This document shows, piece after piece, positions 50,488 through 61,571 of a stretch of DNA of 64,000 nt. Source of the DNA: Panorpa germanica (Eukaryota > Arthropoda > Insecta > Mecoptera > Panorpidae); the NCBI GenBank assembly GCA_963678705.1, contig OY783213.1, positions 1 through 64,000 on the forward strand, given 5' to 3'. The translations under genes were made by a program, and so were the position numbers. Within the stretch, counting starts at the first letter, position 1, and each line of letters opens with the position of its first letter. Under the pieces are notes generated by a model. It was given only the letters and a program-made list of their open reading frames with translations, did no database searches and was not told where the DNA came from.

Positions 50488-50889
50488 GATAGTAGGCATA
50501 AGTACAAGTATGTACATGAGATATTTATAGAAATTCAGTGTGCCTTTGATAATGTCTGGTGGCCAAGTGACCTTCAAAGAATTAGACCGGCAAAAACCTC
50601 TAGGTACGTCTACTGCGCTATGGAGAACTATTTTCATTGTCGAACATTAATTTTACAAACCGATTACCGTTCCATGATAAGGAAACTATCTAAAGGTTGT
50701 CCTCAGCGATCCGTAATGGGGCTTGAGCTCTGGAACATGGTATTCGACGAGAACTGTGTTTCTTACTCGAAAGGTTGTGTAAACGTATGTTTTGCCAACG
50801 ATAATGTGATCCTTATCGGTGCAAATAGTACAGAACAACTAGAAAACCGTTCTCGACCTGCTAAAGATAAAATCTGTAGTTTCTTGTAG
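50488..50889 (+). pseudogene. R1-clade RT fragment, L unit 1
   Basis: The frame opens without a start codon and reads into motif A AFDNVWWPSDLQRIRP, with the catalytic Asp kept. The ATG at 50620 is internal to the fragment. RKLSKGCPQRSVMGLELWN (finger/palm segment) and CFANDNVILIGANS follow. FAND stands where active enzymes have YADD or FADD, so the first catalytic Asp of motif C is lost. It ends at a TAG in CTTGTAG after SFL. An active RT has several hundred more residues before and after this. Confidence 0.85.
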
Positions 50890-50966
50890 CTACAAAGCTA
50901 CAAAACAAATACGGTAACAACGAATGATAAACTTGTAACACACATTGCGCGTGTCACAAGGACGGA

Positions 50967-51485
50967 ATGAAGCTTAAACTCGGCAACTATGCCGACACTA
51001 TACAAGGCGGCATTTATGCCAATGGTTGTGTATTGTGCTTTGGCTTGGTAATACAGGATTAATATTCCAGATCTTCCATGCAAAGAACTATGTTATTGAC
51101 GATGACGCGTTGTTGCAGAACTGTATCTACAGAAGTGGTGCAGGTGATATTGGGGACAATTTCTTTAGATTTAAAAATCACTTATGCACTTACTTAAGTT
51201 CAAATTACGCTAGAACTAAAAAAATCAAATTTTTATGATTTAAAATTAATGCGAAAAATTTCGAGGATTTAAAGTTAATGCGGCTGTAGGATAAAAGTCT
51301 GGAGACGATACCAAATATATTGCCAAAGAGATGAATGCATATATGCATAAGCTCTGGCAAGACAGATGGGACTTAATACAAAGACGAAGACCTACGTATT
51401 GGTTTACAAGGACGTTAATATTGCTTTGCAACACAAGTGGTTCCTATCTACTATGTGTGTGATCGGCTCCTGCTACTTTAGGTAA
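50967..51485 (+). pseudogene. C-terminal pol fragment, L unit 1
   Basis: The CRTVSTEVVQVILGTISL segment, KLWQDRWDLIQRRRPTYW and LQHKWFLSTMCVIGSCYFR are present in different frames. The open frame 51026-51238 read in another phase is a shadow of this region, as are the minus-strand frames near 50,900 and 51,250-51,430. Confidence 0.7.
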
Positions 51486-52075
51486 AAATAGTGATTAAAA
51501 GGGAGAAATTAATTACTGAAAAAATTTAAATAAATTATATGAATACTTTTTCAAACGAAAAGTATTTAAGTTTGTTTTAAATTTGTGTTAATTTACCCTA
51601 AACAAAGTGTTTTTACAAAAGTTTGACAGTTGGAAACCAGTGTTAAAAACGAATTTTTCATTACGCGTACACGCGGTCTTATAAACTTAACCTCAAAATT
51701 GTAACTTTAATGTTTGATATAAGACATTAATAAGTGCGATAGACAAAAAAAGTGATGATAATTAGGTTAGTGTTAGTGCTAAAACATCAAGTGGGTAAGA
51801 AATTTAAGAAATCTGTAGAGCTTTATATGGAAGACCTCATATAAACACTACAAATATACGGAAGACAAAAGGTTGCCGCCCACTATCAAGTAAGTCGATT
51901 AACATTAACTATAAATAATATTAAAACATAAGAATTAGTTTATATAAATGCGTGTTTTAAATAATAAAGAGAGTGTATTAATTGTTATAAGTGATTAAGT
52001 TAACGATATATGCGGTTTTCTTGGAAATAGTGATTGATCGTTCATGAACATTCAATGGTAACAAACAAATGGTAA

Positions 52076-52546
52076 GTAAGTAGGCATAAGTACAAGTATG
52101 TACATGAGATATTTATAGAAATTCAGTGTGCCTTTGATAATGTCTGGTGGCCAAGTGACCTTCAAAGAATTAGACCGGCAAAAACCTCTAGGTACGTCTA
52201 CTGCGCTATGGAGAACTATTTTCATTGTCGAACATTAATTTTACAAACCGATTACCGTTCCATGAAAAGGAAACTATCTAAAGGTTGTCCTCAGCGATCC
52301 GTAATGGGGCTTGAGCTCTGGAACATGGTATTCGACGAGAACTGTGTTTCTCACTCGAAAGGTTGTGTAAACGTATGTTTTGCCAACGATAATGTGATCC
52401 TTATTGGTGCAAATAGTACAGAACAACTAGAAAGCCGTTCTCGACCTGCTATAGATAAAATCTGTAGTTTCTTGAAGCTAGAAAGCTACGAAACAAATAC
52501 GGTAACAACGAATGATAAACTGTCACAAGGACGGAATGAAGCTTAA
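52076..52546 (+). pseudogene. R1-clade RT fragment, L unit 2
   Basis: One of the longest uninterrupted L frames (about 156 codons). Order: motif A FDNVWWP at 52133-52153, CPQRSVMGLELWN, the FANDN motif, then STEQLESRSRPAIDKICSFL. The in-frame 18-bp loss removes part of the tail, so the frame ends at LSQGRNEA and TAA. Confidence 0.85.
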
Positions 52547-53055
52547 ACTCGGCAACTATGCCGACACTATACAAAAGGGCATTTATGCTAATGGTTGTGT
52601 ATTTTGCTTCGGCATGGTATTACAGGATTAATCTTCCAGATCTTCCATGCAAAGAACTATATCATTGACGATGACTCGTTGTTGCAGAACTGTATCTACA
52701 GAAGTGGTGCAGGTGATATTGGGGACAATTCCTTTATATTTAAAAATCACTTATGCACTTACTCAAGTTCAAATTACGCTAGAACTGAAAAAATCAAATT
52801 TTTGATGATTTAAAATTAATGCGAAAAATTTTAAGGATTTAAAGTTAATGCGGCTGTAGGATAAAAGTCTGGAGACGATACCAAATATATTGCCAAAGAG
52901 ATAAATGCATATATGCATAAGCTCTGGCAAGACAGATGGGACTTAATACAAAAAGGAAGACCTACGTATTGGTTTACAAGGACGTTAATATTGCATTGCA
53001 ACACAAGTGGTTCCTATCTACTATGTGTGTGATCGGCTCCTGCTACTTTAGGTGA
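52536..53055 (+). pseudogene. C-terminal pol fragment, L unit 2
   Basis: CRTVSTEVVQVILGTIPL is readable, followed by KLWQDRWDLIQKGRPTYW and the LQHKWFLSTM segment, which ends at TTTAGGTGA. The first part needs frame changes; YCASAWYYRINLPDLP-type residues before the CRTVST block fit the preceding part of the R1 C-terminal region. Confidence 0.7.
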
Positions 53056-53645
53056 AAAAAGTGATTAAAAGGGATAAATTAATTACGGAAAAAAATTAAA
53101 TAAATTATATGAATACTTTTTCAAACGAAAAGTATTTAAGTTTGTTTTGAATTTGTGTTAATTTACCCTAAACAAAATGTTTTTACAAAAGTTTGACAGT
53201 TGGAAACCAGTGTTAGAAACGAATTCTTCATTACGCGTACACGCGGTCTTATAAACATAACCTCAAAATTGTAACTTTGGTGTTTGATATAAGACATTAA
53301 TAAGTGCGATAGACAAAAAAAGTGATAATAATTAGGTTAGTGTTAGTGCTAAAACATCAAATAGGTAAGAAATTCAAGAAATCTGTAGAGCTATATATGG
53401 AAGACCTCATATAAACACTACAAATATACGGAAGACAAAAGGTTGCCGCCCACTATCAAGTAAGTCGATTAACATTAACTATAAATAATAATCAAACATA
53501 AGAATTAGTTTATATAAATGCGTGTTTTAAATAATAAAGAGAGTGTATTAATTGTTATAAGTGATTAAGTGAACAATATATGCGGTTTTCTTTGAAATAG
53601 TGATTGATCGTTCATGAACATTCAATGGTAACAAACAAATGGTAA

Positions 53646-54014
53646 GTAAGTAGGCATAAGTACAAGTATGTACATGAGATATTTATAGAAATTCAGTGTG
53701 CCTTTGATAATGTCTGGTGGCTAAGTGACCTTCAAAGAATTAGACCGGCAAAAACCTCTAGGTACGTCTACTGCGCTATGGAGAACTATTTTCATTGTCG
53801 AACATTAATTTTACAAACCGATTACCGTTCCATGAAAAGGCAACTATCTAAAGGTTGTCCTCAGCGATCCGTAACGGGGCCTGAGCTCTGGAACATGGTA
53901 TTCGACGAGAACTGTGTTTATCACTCGAAAGGTTGTGTAAACGTATGTTTTGCCAACGATAATGTGATCTTTATCGGTGCAAATAGTACAGTACAACTAG
54001 AAAGCCGTTCTTGA
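53646..54014 (+). pseudogene. R1-clade RT fragment, L unit 3
   Basis: Motif A FDNVWWLSDLQ (Pro replaced by Leu through GGCTAAG), QLSKGCPQRSVTGPELWN and FANDNVIFIGANS. It stops early at TGA after CGTTCT, the same stop as in the hybrid unit. Confidence 0.84.
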
Positions 54015-54124
54015 CCTGCTATAGATAAAATATGTAGTTTCTTGAAGCTACTAAGCTACAAAACAAATACGGTAACAACGAATGATAAACTTGTAACACA
54101 CCTTGCGCGTGTCACAAGGACGAA

Positions 54125-54643
54125 ATGAAGCTTAAACTCGGCAACTATGCTGACACTATACAAGGGGGCATTTATGCCAATGGTTGTGTATTGTGCTTCG
54201 GCATGGTATTACAGGATCAATCTTCCAGATCTTCCATGCAAAGATCTATGTTATTGACGATGACGCGTTGTTGCAGAACTGTATCTACAGAAGTGGTGGA
54301 GGTGATATTGGAGACAATTCCATTAGATTTAAATATCACTCATGCACTTACTCAAGTACAAATTACGCTAGAACTGAAAAAATTAAATTTTGATGAATTA
54401 AAATTAAAGCGACAAATTTCGAGGATTTAAAGTTAATGCGGCTGTAGGATAAAAGTCTGGAGACGATACCAAATATTTTGCCAAAGAGATGAATGCATAT
54501 ATGCATAAGCTCTGGCAAGACAGATGGGACTTAATACAAAAAGGAAGACATACGTATTGGTTTACAAGGACGTTAATATTGCTTTGCAACACAAGTGGTT
54601 CCTATCTACTATGTGTGTGATCGGCTCCTGCTACTTTAGGTGA
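54125..54643 (+). pseudogene. C-terminal pol fragment, L unit 3
   Basis: Open from ATG 54125 to TAA 54430 (101 codons) with MQRSMLLTMTRCCRTVSTE and ETIPLDLNITHA. The ATG lies one base out of step with the RT frame, overlapping the position where longer RT frames end in TGA (GGAATGA). KLWQDRWDLIQKGRHTYW follows out of frame, then LQHKWFLSTM to TTTAGGTGA. The open frame is a relic of frame conservation, not evidence of a protein. Confidence 0.75.
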
Positions 54644-55233
54644 AAAAAGTGATTAAAAGTGAGAAATTAATTACAAAAAAAAATTAAATAATTTATATGA
54701 ATACTTTTTCAAACGAAAAGTATTTAAGTTTGTTTTAAATTTGTGTTTATTTACCCTAAACAAAGTGTTTTTACAAAAGTTTGACAGTTGGAAACCAGTG
54801 TTAAAAACGAATTTTTCATTACGCGTACACGCGGTCTTATAAACATAACCTTAAAACTGTAACTTTGATGTTTGATATAAGACATTAATAAGTGCGATAG
54901 ACAAAAAAAGTGATAATAATTAGGTTAGTGTTAGTGCTAAAACATCAAGTGGTTAAGAAATTCAAGAAATCTGTAGAGCTATATAAGGAAGACCTCATAG
55001 AAACACTACAAATATACGGAAGACAAAAGGTTGCCGCCCACTATCAAGTAAGTCGATTAACATTAACTATAAATAATATTAAAACATAAGAATTAGTTTA
55101 TATAAATGCGTGTTTTAAATAATAAAGAGAGTGTATTTATTGTTATAAGTGATTAAGTGAACAATATATGCGGTTTTCTTGGAAATAGTGATTGATCGTT
55201 TATGAACATTCAATGGTAACAAACAAATGGTAA

Positions 55234-55716
55234 GTAAGTAGGCATAAGTACAAGTATGTACATAATATATTTATAGAAATTCAGTGTGCCTTTGATAATG
55301 TCTGGTGGCCAAGTGACCTTCAAAGAATTAGACCGGCAAAAACCTCTAGGTACGTCTACTGCGCTATGGAGAAATATTTTTATTGTCGAACATTAATTTT
55401 ACAAACCGATTACCGTTCTATGAAAAGGCAACTATCTAAAGGTTGTCCTCAGCGATCCGTAATGGGGCCTGAGCTCTGGAACATGGTATTCGACGAGAAC
55501 TGTGTTTTTTACTCGAAAGGTTGTGTAAACGTATGTTTTGCCAACGATAATGTCATCCTTATCGGTGCAAATAGTACAGAACAACTAGAAAGCCGTTCTC
55601 GACCTGCTATAGATAAAATCTGTAGTTTTTTGAAGCTACAAGGCTACGAAACAAATACGGTAACAACGAATGATAAACTTGTAAGACACCTTGCGCGTGT
55701 CACAAGGACGGAATGA
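55234..55716 (+). pseudogene. R1-clade RT fragment, L unit 4
   Basis: About 160 codons without a stop: motif A FDNVWWP, MKRQLSKGCPQRSVMGPELW, FANDNVILIGANS, SRPAIDKICSFLKLQGYE, then LARVTRTE and TGA. With the L units at 59,895 and 61,483 this is among the best-kept copies in the window, yet motif C is already inactive. Confidence 0.86.
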
Positions 55717-56229
55717 AGCCTAAACTCGGCAACTATGCCGATACTATACAAAATGGCATTTATGCCAATGGTTGTTTATTTTGCTTCGGCATGGTATTAC
55801 AGGATTAATCTTCCAGATCTTCCATGCAAAGAACTATGTTATTGACGATGACGCGTTGTTGCAGAACTGTATCTACAGAAGTGTTGCATTTGATATTGGG
55901 GACAATTCCATTAGATTTAAAAATCACTCATGCACCTACTCAAGTACAAATTACGCTAGAGCTGAAAAAATCAAATTTTGATTATTTAAAATTAATGCGA
56001 CAAATGTCGAGGATTTAAAGTTAATGCGGCTGTAGGATAAAAGTCTGTAGACGATACTAAATATATTGCCAAAGAGATGAATGCATATATGCATAAGCTC
56101 TGGCAAGACAGATAGGACCTAATTAAAAAAACAAGACCAATGTATTGGTTTACAAGGACGGTAATATTGCATTGCAACACAAGTGGTTCCTATCTACTAT
56201 GTGTGTGCGGCTCCTGCTACTTTAGGTGA
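55713..56229 (+). pseudogene. C-terminal pol fragment, L unit 4
   Basis: MQRTMLLTMTRCCRTVSTEV then ILGTIPLDLKITHAPTQ (55824-56018). The unit has GATAGGACC, changing RWD to R*D-like sequence in the LWQDRWD segment. It ends in CGGCTCCTGCTACTTTAGG, having lost GAT before CGGC. Confidence 0.72.
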
Positions 56230-56869
56230 AAAAAGTGATTAAAAGTGAGAAATTAATTATGGAAAAAAATTAAATAAATTATATGAATACTTTTTCAAAC
56301 GAAAAGTATTTAAATTTGTTTTAAATTTGTGTCAATTTACCCTAAACAAAGTGTTTTTACACAAGTTTGACAGTTGGAAACCAGTGTTAAAAACGAATTT
56401 TTCATTACGCGTACACGCGGTATTATAAACATAACCTCAAAATTGTAACTTTGATGTTTGATATAAGACATTAATAAGTGCGATAGACAAAAAAGTGATA
56501 ATAATTAGGTTAGGGTTAGTGCTAAAACATCAAGTGGTTAAGAAATTCAAGAAATCTGTAGAGCTATATAAGGAAGACCTCATATAAACATAACAAATAT
56601 ACGGAAGACAAAAGGTTGCCGCCCACTATCAAGTAAGTCGATTAACATTAACTATAAATAATATTAAAACATAAGAATTAGTTTATATAAATGCGTGTTT
56701 TAAATAATACAGAGAGTGTATTAATTGTTATAAGTGATTAAGTGAACAATATATGCGGTTTTCTTTGAAATAGTGATTGATCGTTCATGAACATTCAATG
56801 GTAACAAACAAATGGTAAGTAAGTAGGCATAAGTACAAGTATGTACATGAGATATTTATAGAAATTTAG

Positions 56870-57172
56870 TGTGCCTTTGATAATGTCTGGTGGCCAAGTG
56901 ACCTTCAAAGAATTAGACCGGCAAAAACCTCTAGGTACGTCTACTGCGCTATGAAGAACTATTTTCATTGTCGAACATTAATTTTACAAACCGATTACCG
57001 TTCCATGAAAAGGCAACTATCTAAAGGTCGTCCTCAGCGATCTGTAATGGGGCCTGAGCTCTGGAACATGGTATTCGACGAGAACTGTGTTTCTCACTCG
57101 AATGGTTGTGTAAACGTATGTCTTGCCAACGATAATGTGTTCCTTATCGGTGCAATAGTACAGAACAACTAG
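56870..57172 (+). pseudogene. R1-clade RT fragment, L unit 5 (frameshifted)
   Basis: A TAG lies just before motif A (GAAATTTAG, 56861-56869). Motif A AFDNVWWP and QLSKGRPQRSVMGPELWN (Cys changed to Arg) follow, then LANDNVFLIGA. Loss of one A in GGTGCAATAG near 57,153 shifts the frame and ends it at 57172. Confidence 0.83.
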
Positions 57173-57296
57173 AAAGCCGTTCTCGACCTGCTATAGATAA
57201 AATCTGTAGTTTCTTGAAGCTACAAAGCTACGAAACAAATACGGTAACAACGAATGATAAACTTGTAACACACCTTGCGCGTGTCACAAGGACGGA

Positions 57297-57814
57297 ATGA
57301 AGCTTAAACTCGGCAACTATGCCGACACTATACAAGGGGGCATTTATGCCAATGGTTGTGTGTTGTGCTTTGGCAATGTATTACAGGATCAATCTTCCAG
57401 ATCTTCCATGCAAAGAACTATGTTATTGACGATGACGCGTTGTTGCAGAACTGTATCTACAGAAGTGGTGCAGGTGATATTGGGGACAATTTCTTTAGAT
57501 TTAAAAATCACTCATGCACTTACTCAAGTACAAATTACGCTAGAACTAAAAAAATCAAATTTTGATGATTTAAAATTAATGCGACAAATTTCGAGGATTT
57601 AAAGTTAATGCGGCTGTAGGATAAAAGTCTGGAGACGATACCAAATATATTGCCAAAGAGATGAATGCATATATGCATAAGCTCTGGCAAGACAGATGGG
57701 ACTTAATACAAAAAGGAAGACCTACGTATTGGTTTAAAGGACGTTAATATTGCTTTGCAACACAAGTGGTTCCTATCTACTAAGTGTGTGATCGGCTCCT
57801 GCTACTTTAGGTGA
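57297..57814 (+). pseudogene. C-terminal pol fragment, L unit 5
   Basis: Open 57297-57602 (101 codons) through MQRTMLLTMTRCCRTVSTEV and LGTISLDLKITHALTQ, then TAA. KLWQDRWDLIQKGRPTYW continues out of frame; one base is missing in TTTAAAGGACG, which here restores the frame into the last segment. Confidence 0.74.
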
Positions 57815-58395
57815 AAAAGTGATTAAAAGGGAGAAATTAATTACGGAAAAAAATTAAATAAATTATATGAATACTTTTTCAAACGAAAAGAATTTAAGTT
57901 TGTTTTAAATTTGTGTTAATTTACCCTAAACAAAGTGTTTTTACAAAAGTTTGACAGTTGGAAACCAGTGTTAAAAACGAATTTTTCACTACGCGTACAC
58001 GCGGTCTTAAAAAAATAACCTCAAAATTGTAACTTTGATATAAGACATTAATAAGTGCGACAGACAAAAAAAGTGATAATAATTAGGTTAGTGTTAGTGC
58101 TAAAACATCAAGTTGTTAAGAAATTCAAGAAATCTGTAGAGCTATATAAGGAGACCTCATATAAACACTACAAATATACGGAAGACAAAAGGTTGCCGCC
58201 CACTATCAAGTAAGTCGATTAACATTAACTATAAATAATATTAAAACATAAGAATTAGTTTATATATAAGCGTGTTTTAAATAATAAAGAGAGTGTATTA
58301 ATTGTTATAAGTGATTAAGTGAACAATATATGCGGTTTTCTTGAAAATAGTGATTGATCGTTCATGAACATTCAATGGTAATAAACAAATGGTAA

Positions 58396-58797
58396 GTAAG
58401 TAGGCATAAGTACAAGTATGTACATGAGATATTTATAGAAATTCAGTGTGCCTTTGATAATGTCTGGTGGCCAAGTGACCTTCAAAGAATTAGACCGGCA
58501 AAAACCTCTAGGTACGTCTACTGCGCTATGGAGAACTATTTTCATTGTCGAACATTAATTTTACAAACCGATTACCGTTCCATGATAAGGAAACTATCTA
58601 AAGGTTGTCCTCAGCGATCCGTAATGGGGCTTGAGCTCTGGAACATGGTATTCGACGAGAACTGTGTTTCTTACTCGAAAGGTTGTGTAAACGTATGTTT
58701 TGCCAACGATAATGTGATCCTTATCGGTGCAAATAGTACAGAACAACTAGAAAACCGTTCTCGACCTGCTAAAGATAAAATCTGTAGTTTCTTGTAG
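58396..58797 (+). pseudogene. R1-clade RT fragment, L unit 6
   Basis: Same translation as L unit 1 from the ATG (58528) to the TAG, including ENRSRPAKDKICSFL. Motif A has its Asp; motif C is FAND. Confidence 0.85.
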
Positions 58798-58874
58798 CTA
58801 CAAAGCTACAAAACAAATACGGTAACAACGAATGATAAACTTGTAACACACATTGCGCGTGTCACAAGGACGGA

Positions 58875-59393
58875 ATGAAGCTTAAACTCGGCAACTATGC
58901 CGACACTATACAAGGCGGCATTTATGCCAATGGTTGTGTATTGTGCTTTGGCATGGTATTACAGGATTAATATTCCAGATCTTCCATGCAAAGAACTATG
59001 TTATTGACGATGACGCGTTGTTGCAGAACTGTATCTACAGAAGTGGTGCAGGTGATATTGGGGACAATTCCTTTAGATTTAAAAATCACTCATGCACTTA
59101 CTTAAGTTCAAATTACGCTAGAACTGAAAAAATCAAATTTTTATGATTTAAAATTAATGCGAAAAATTTCGAGGATTTAAAGTTAATGCGGCTGTAGGAT
59201 AAAAGTCTGGAGACGATACTAAATATATTGCCAAAGAGATGAATGCATATATGCATAAGCTCTGGCAAGACAGATGGGACTTAATACAAAGACGAAGACC
59301 TACGTATTGGTTTACAAGGACGTTAATATTGCTTTGCAACACAAGTGGTTCCTATCTACTATGTGTGTGATCGGCTCCTGCTACTTTAGGTGA
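58875..59393 (+). pseudogene. C-terminal pol fragment, L unit 6
   Basis: TMTRCCRTVSTEVVQVILGT can be read, with CVLCFGMVL upstream in one frame and YCASAWYYRI in the next. KLWQDRWDLIQRRRPTYW and the final LQHKWFLSTM segment follow and end at TTTAGGTGA. Confidence 0.7.
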
Positions 59394-59983
59394 AAATAGT
59401 GATTAAAAGGGAGAAATTAATTACGGAAAAAATTTAAATAAATTATATGAATACTTTTTCAAACGAAAAGTATTTAAGTTTGTTTTAAATTTGTGTTAAT
59501 TTACCCTAAACAAAGTGTTTTTACAAAAGTTTGACAGTTGGAAACCAGTGTTAAAAACGAATTTTTCATTACGCGTACACGCGGTCTTATAAACTTAACC
59601 TCAAAATTGTAACTTTAATGTTTGATATAAGACATTAATAAGTGCGATAGACAAAAAAAGTGATGATAATTAGGTTAGTGTTAGTGCTAAAACATCAAGT
59701 GGGTAAGAAATTCAAGAAATCTGTAGAGCTATATATGGAAGACCTCATATAAACACTACAAATATACGGAAGACAAAAGGTTGCCGCCCACTATCAAGTA
59801 AGTCGATTAACATTAACTATAAATAATATTAAAACATAAGAATTGGTTTATATAAATGCGTGTTTTAAATAATAAAGAGAGTGTATTAATTGTTATAAGT
59901 GATTAAGTTAACGATATATGCGGTTTACTTGGAAATAGTGATTGATTGTTCATGAACATTCAATGGTAACAAACAAATGGTAA

Positions 59984-60466
59984 GTAATTAGGCATAAGTA
60001 CAAGTATGTACATGAGATATTTATAGAAATTCAGTGTGCCTTTGATAATGTCTGGTGGCCAAGTGACCTTCAAAGAATTAGACCGGCAAAAACCTCTAGG
60101 TACGTCTACTGCGCTATGGAGAAATATTTTTATTGTCGAACATTAATTTTACAAACCGATTACCGTTCTATGGAAAGGCAACTATCTAAAGGTTGTCCTC
60201 AGCGATTTGTAATGGGGCCTGAGCTCTGGAACATGGTATTCGACGAGAACTGTGTTTTTTACTCGAAAGGTTGTGTAAACGTATGTTTTGCCAACGATAA
60301 TGTCATCCTTATCGGTGCAAATAGTACAGAACAACTAGAAAGCCGTTCTCGACCTGCTATAGATAAAATCTGTAGTTTTTTGAAGCTACAAGGCTACGAA
60401 ACAAATACGGTAACAACGAATGATAAACTTGTAACACACCTTGCGCGTGTCACAAGGACGGAATGA
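59984..60466 (+). pseudogene. R1-clade RT fragment, L unit 7
   Basis: Open for about 160 codons as in L unit 4, with the changes MERQLSKGCPQRFVMGPELW. Motif C is FANDN. It ends in LARVTRTE and TGA. Confidence 0.85.
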
Positions 60467-60981
60467 AGCCTAAACTCGGCAACTATGCCGATACTATACA
60501 AAATGGCATTTATGCCAATGGTTGTTTATTTTGCTTCGGCATGGTATTACAGGATTAATCTTTCAGATCTTCCATGCAAAGAACTATGTTATTGACGATG
60601 ACGCGTTGTTGCAGAACTGTATCTACAGAAGTGTTGCATTTGATATTGGGGACAATTCCTTTAGATTTAAAAATCACTCATGCACCTACTCAAGTACAAA
60701 CTACGCTAGAGCTGAAAAAATTAAATTTTGATTATTTAAAATTAATGCGACAAATGTCGAGGATTTAAAGTTAATGCGGCTGTAGGATAAAAGTCTGTAG
60801 ACGATACTAAATATATTGCCAAAGAGATGAATGCATATATGCATAAGCTCTGGCAAGACAGATAGGACTTAATACAAAGACGAAGACCTACGTATTGGTT
60901 TACAAGGACGTTAATATTGCTTTGCAACACAAGTGGTTCCTATCTACTATGTGTGTGATCGGCTCCTGCTACTTTAGGTGA
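60463..60981 (+). pseudogene. C-terminal pol fragment, L unit 7
   Basis: MQRTMLLTMTRCCRTVSTEV and ILGTIPLDLKITHAPTQ are open over 60574-60768. Downstream sequence is the L unit 6 version, with RRRPTYW and the final segment to TTTAGGTGA. Confidence 0.72.
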
Positions 60982-61571
60982 AAATAGTGATTAAAAGGGA
61001 GAAATTAATTACGGAAAAAATTTAAATAAATTATATGAATACTTTTTCAAACGAAAAGTATTTAAGTTTGTTTTAAATTTGTGTTAATTTACCCTAAACA
61101 AAGTGTTTTTACAAAAGTTTGACAGTTGGAAACCAGTGTTAAAAACGAATTTTTCATTACGCGTACACGCGGTCTTATAAACTTAACCTCAAAATTGTAA
61201 CTTTAATGTTTGATATAAGACATTAATAAGTGCGATAGACAAAAAAAGTGATGATAATTAGGTTAGTGTTAGTGCTAAAACATCAAGTGGGTAAGAAATT
61301 CAAGAAATCTGTAGAGCTATATATGGAAGACCTCATATAAACACTACAAATATACGGAAGACAAAAGGTTGCCGCCCACTATCAAGTAAGTCGATTAACA
61401 TTAACTATAAATAATATTAAAACATAAGAATTAGTTTATATAAATTCGTGTTTTAAATAATAAAGAGAGTGTATTAATTGTTATAAGTGATTAAGTTAAC
61501 GATATATGCGGTTTTCTTGGAAATAGTGATTGATCGTTCATGAACATTCAATGGTAACAAACAAATGGTAA

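Larger units (their letters stand above)
50399..51986 (+). repeat. L unit 1
   Basis: 1,588 bp. Marks: CCATGATAAGG, CTAAAGATAAAATC, AATACAAAGACGAAG. It matches the unit at 58,307, 7,908 bp downstream, with the same RT translation. Confidence 0.9.
51987..53556 (+). repeat. L unit 2 (18-bp deletion)
   Basis: 1,570 bp. Differs in length from its neighbours by an 18-bp deletion between GATAAACT and TGTCACAAGG near 52,520. The same deletion recurs at about 62,016. Confidence 0.9.
53557..55144 (+). repeat. L unit 3
   Basis: 1,588 bp. Marks: GTAACGGGGCC, TGTGTTTATCACTCG, GTACAGTACAAC. The same set is in the cut unit at 63,053, 9,496 bp downstream. Confidence 0.9.
55145..56729 (+). repeat. L unit 4
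   Basis: 1,585 bp. Marks: ATGGAGAAATATTTTTATTG, AATGTCATCC, GTGTTGCATTTGATATTG, GATAGGACCTAATT. The 5' two thirds recur at 59,895 and partly at 61,483. Confidence 0.9.
56730..58306 (+). repeat. L unit 5
   Basis: 1,577 bp. The 3' part (CACTACGCGTACACGCGG, GCGACAGAC) matches that of the hybrid unit, about 7.9 kb upstream. TTTGATGTTTGATATAAG is shortened to TTTGATATAAG. Confidence 0.88.
58307..59894 (+). repeat. L unit 6 (copy of L unit 1)
   Basis: 1,588 bp, as in L unit 1, with the same rare marks CCATGATAAGG and AATACAAAGACGAAG. It differs at scattered sites (TGGTATTACAGG versus TGGTAATACAGG; AATTCCTTT versus AATTTCTTT). Confidence 0.9.
59895..61482 (+). repeat. L unit 7 (mosaic)
   Basis: 1,588 bp. 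From about 60,110 to 60,863 it follows L unit 4 (GAAATATTTTTATTG, GTTGCATTTG, GATAGGAC). From about 60,868 on it follows L unit 6 (TTAATACAAAGACGAAG, GAAAATAGTG, ATAAACTTAACCTC). The switch lies in a few bases around 60,864-60,870. Confidence 0.88.

Noticed and set aside
54184-54393. Second plus-strand frame of about 69 codons in each L unit
   Set aside because: It overlaps the CRTVST-containing frame in another phase. Its beginning may retain ancestral residues through a frameshift, but as a separate protein it has no support.
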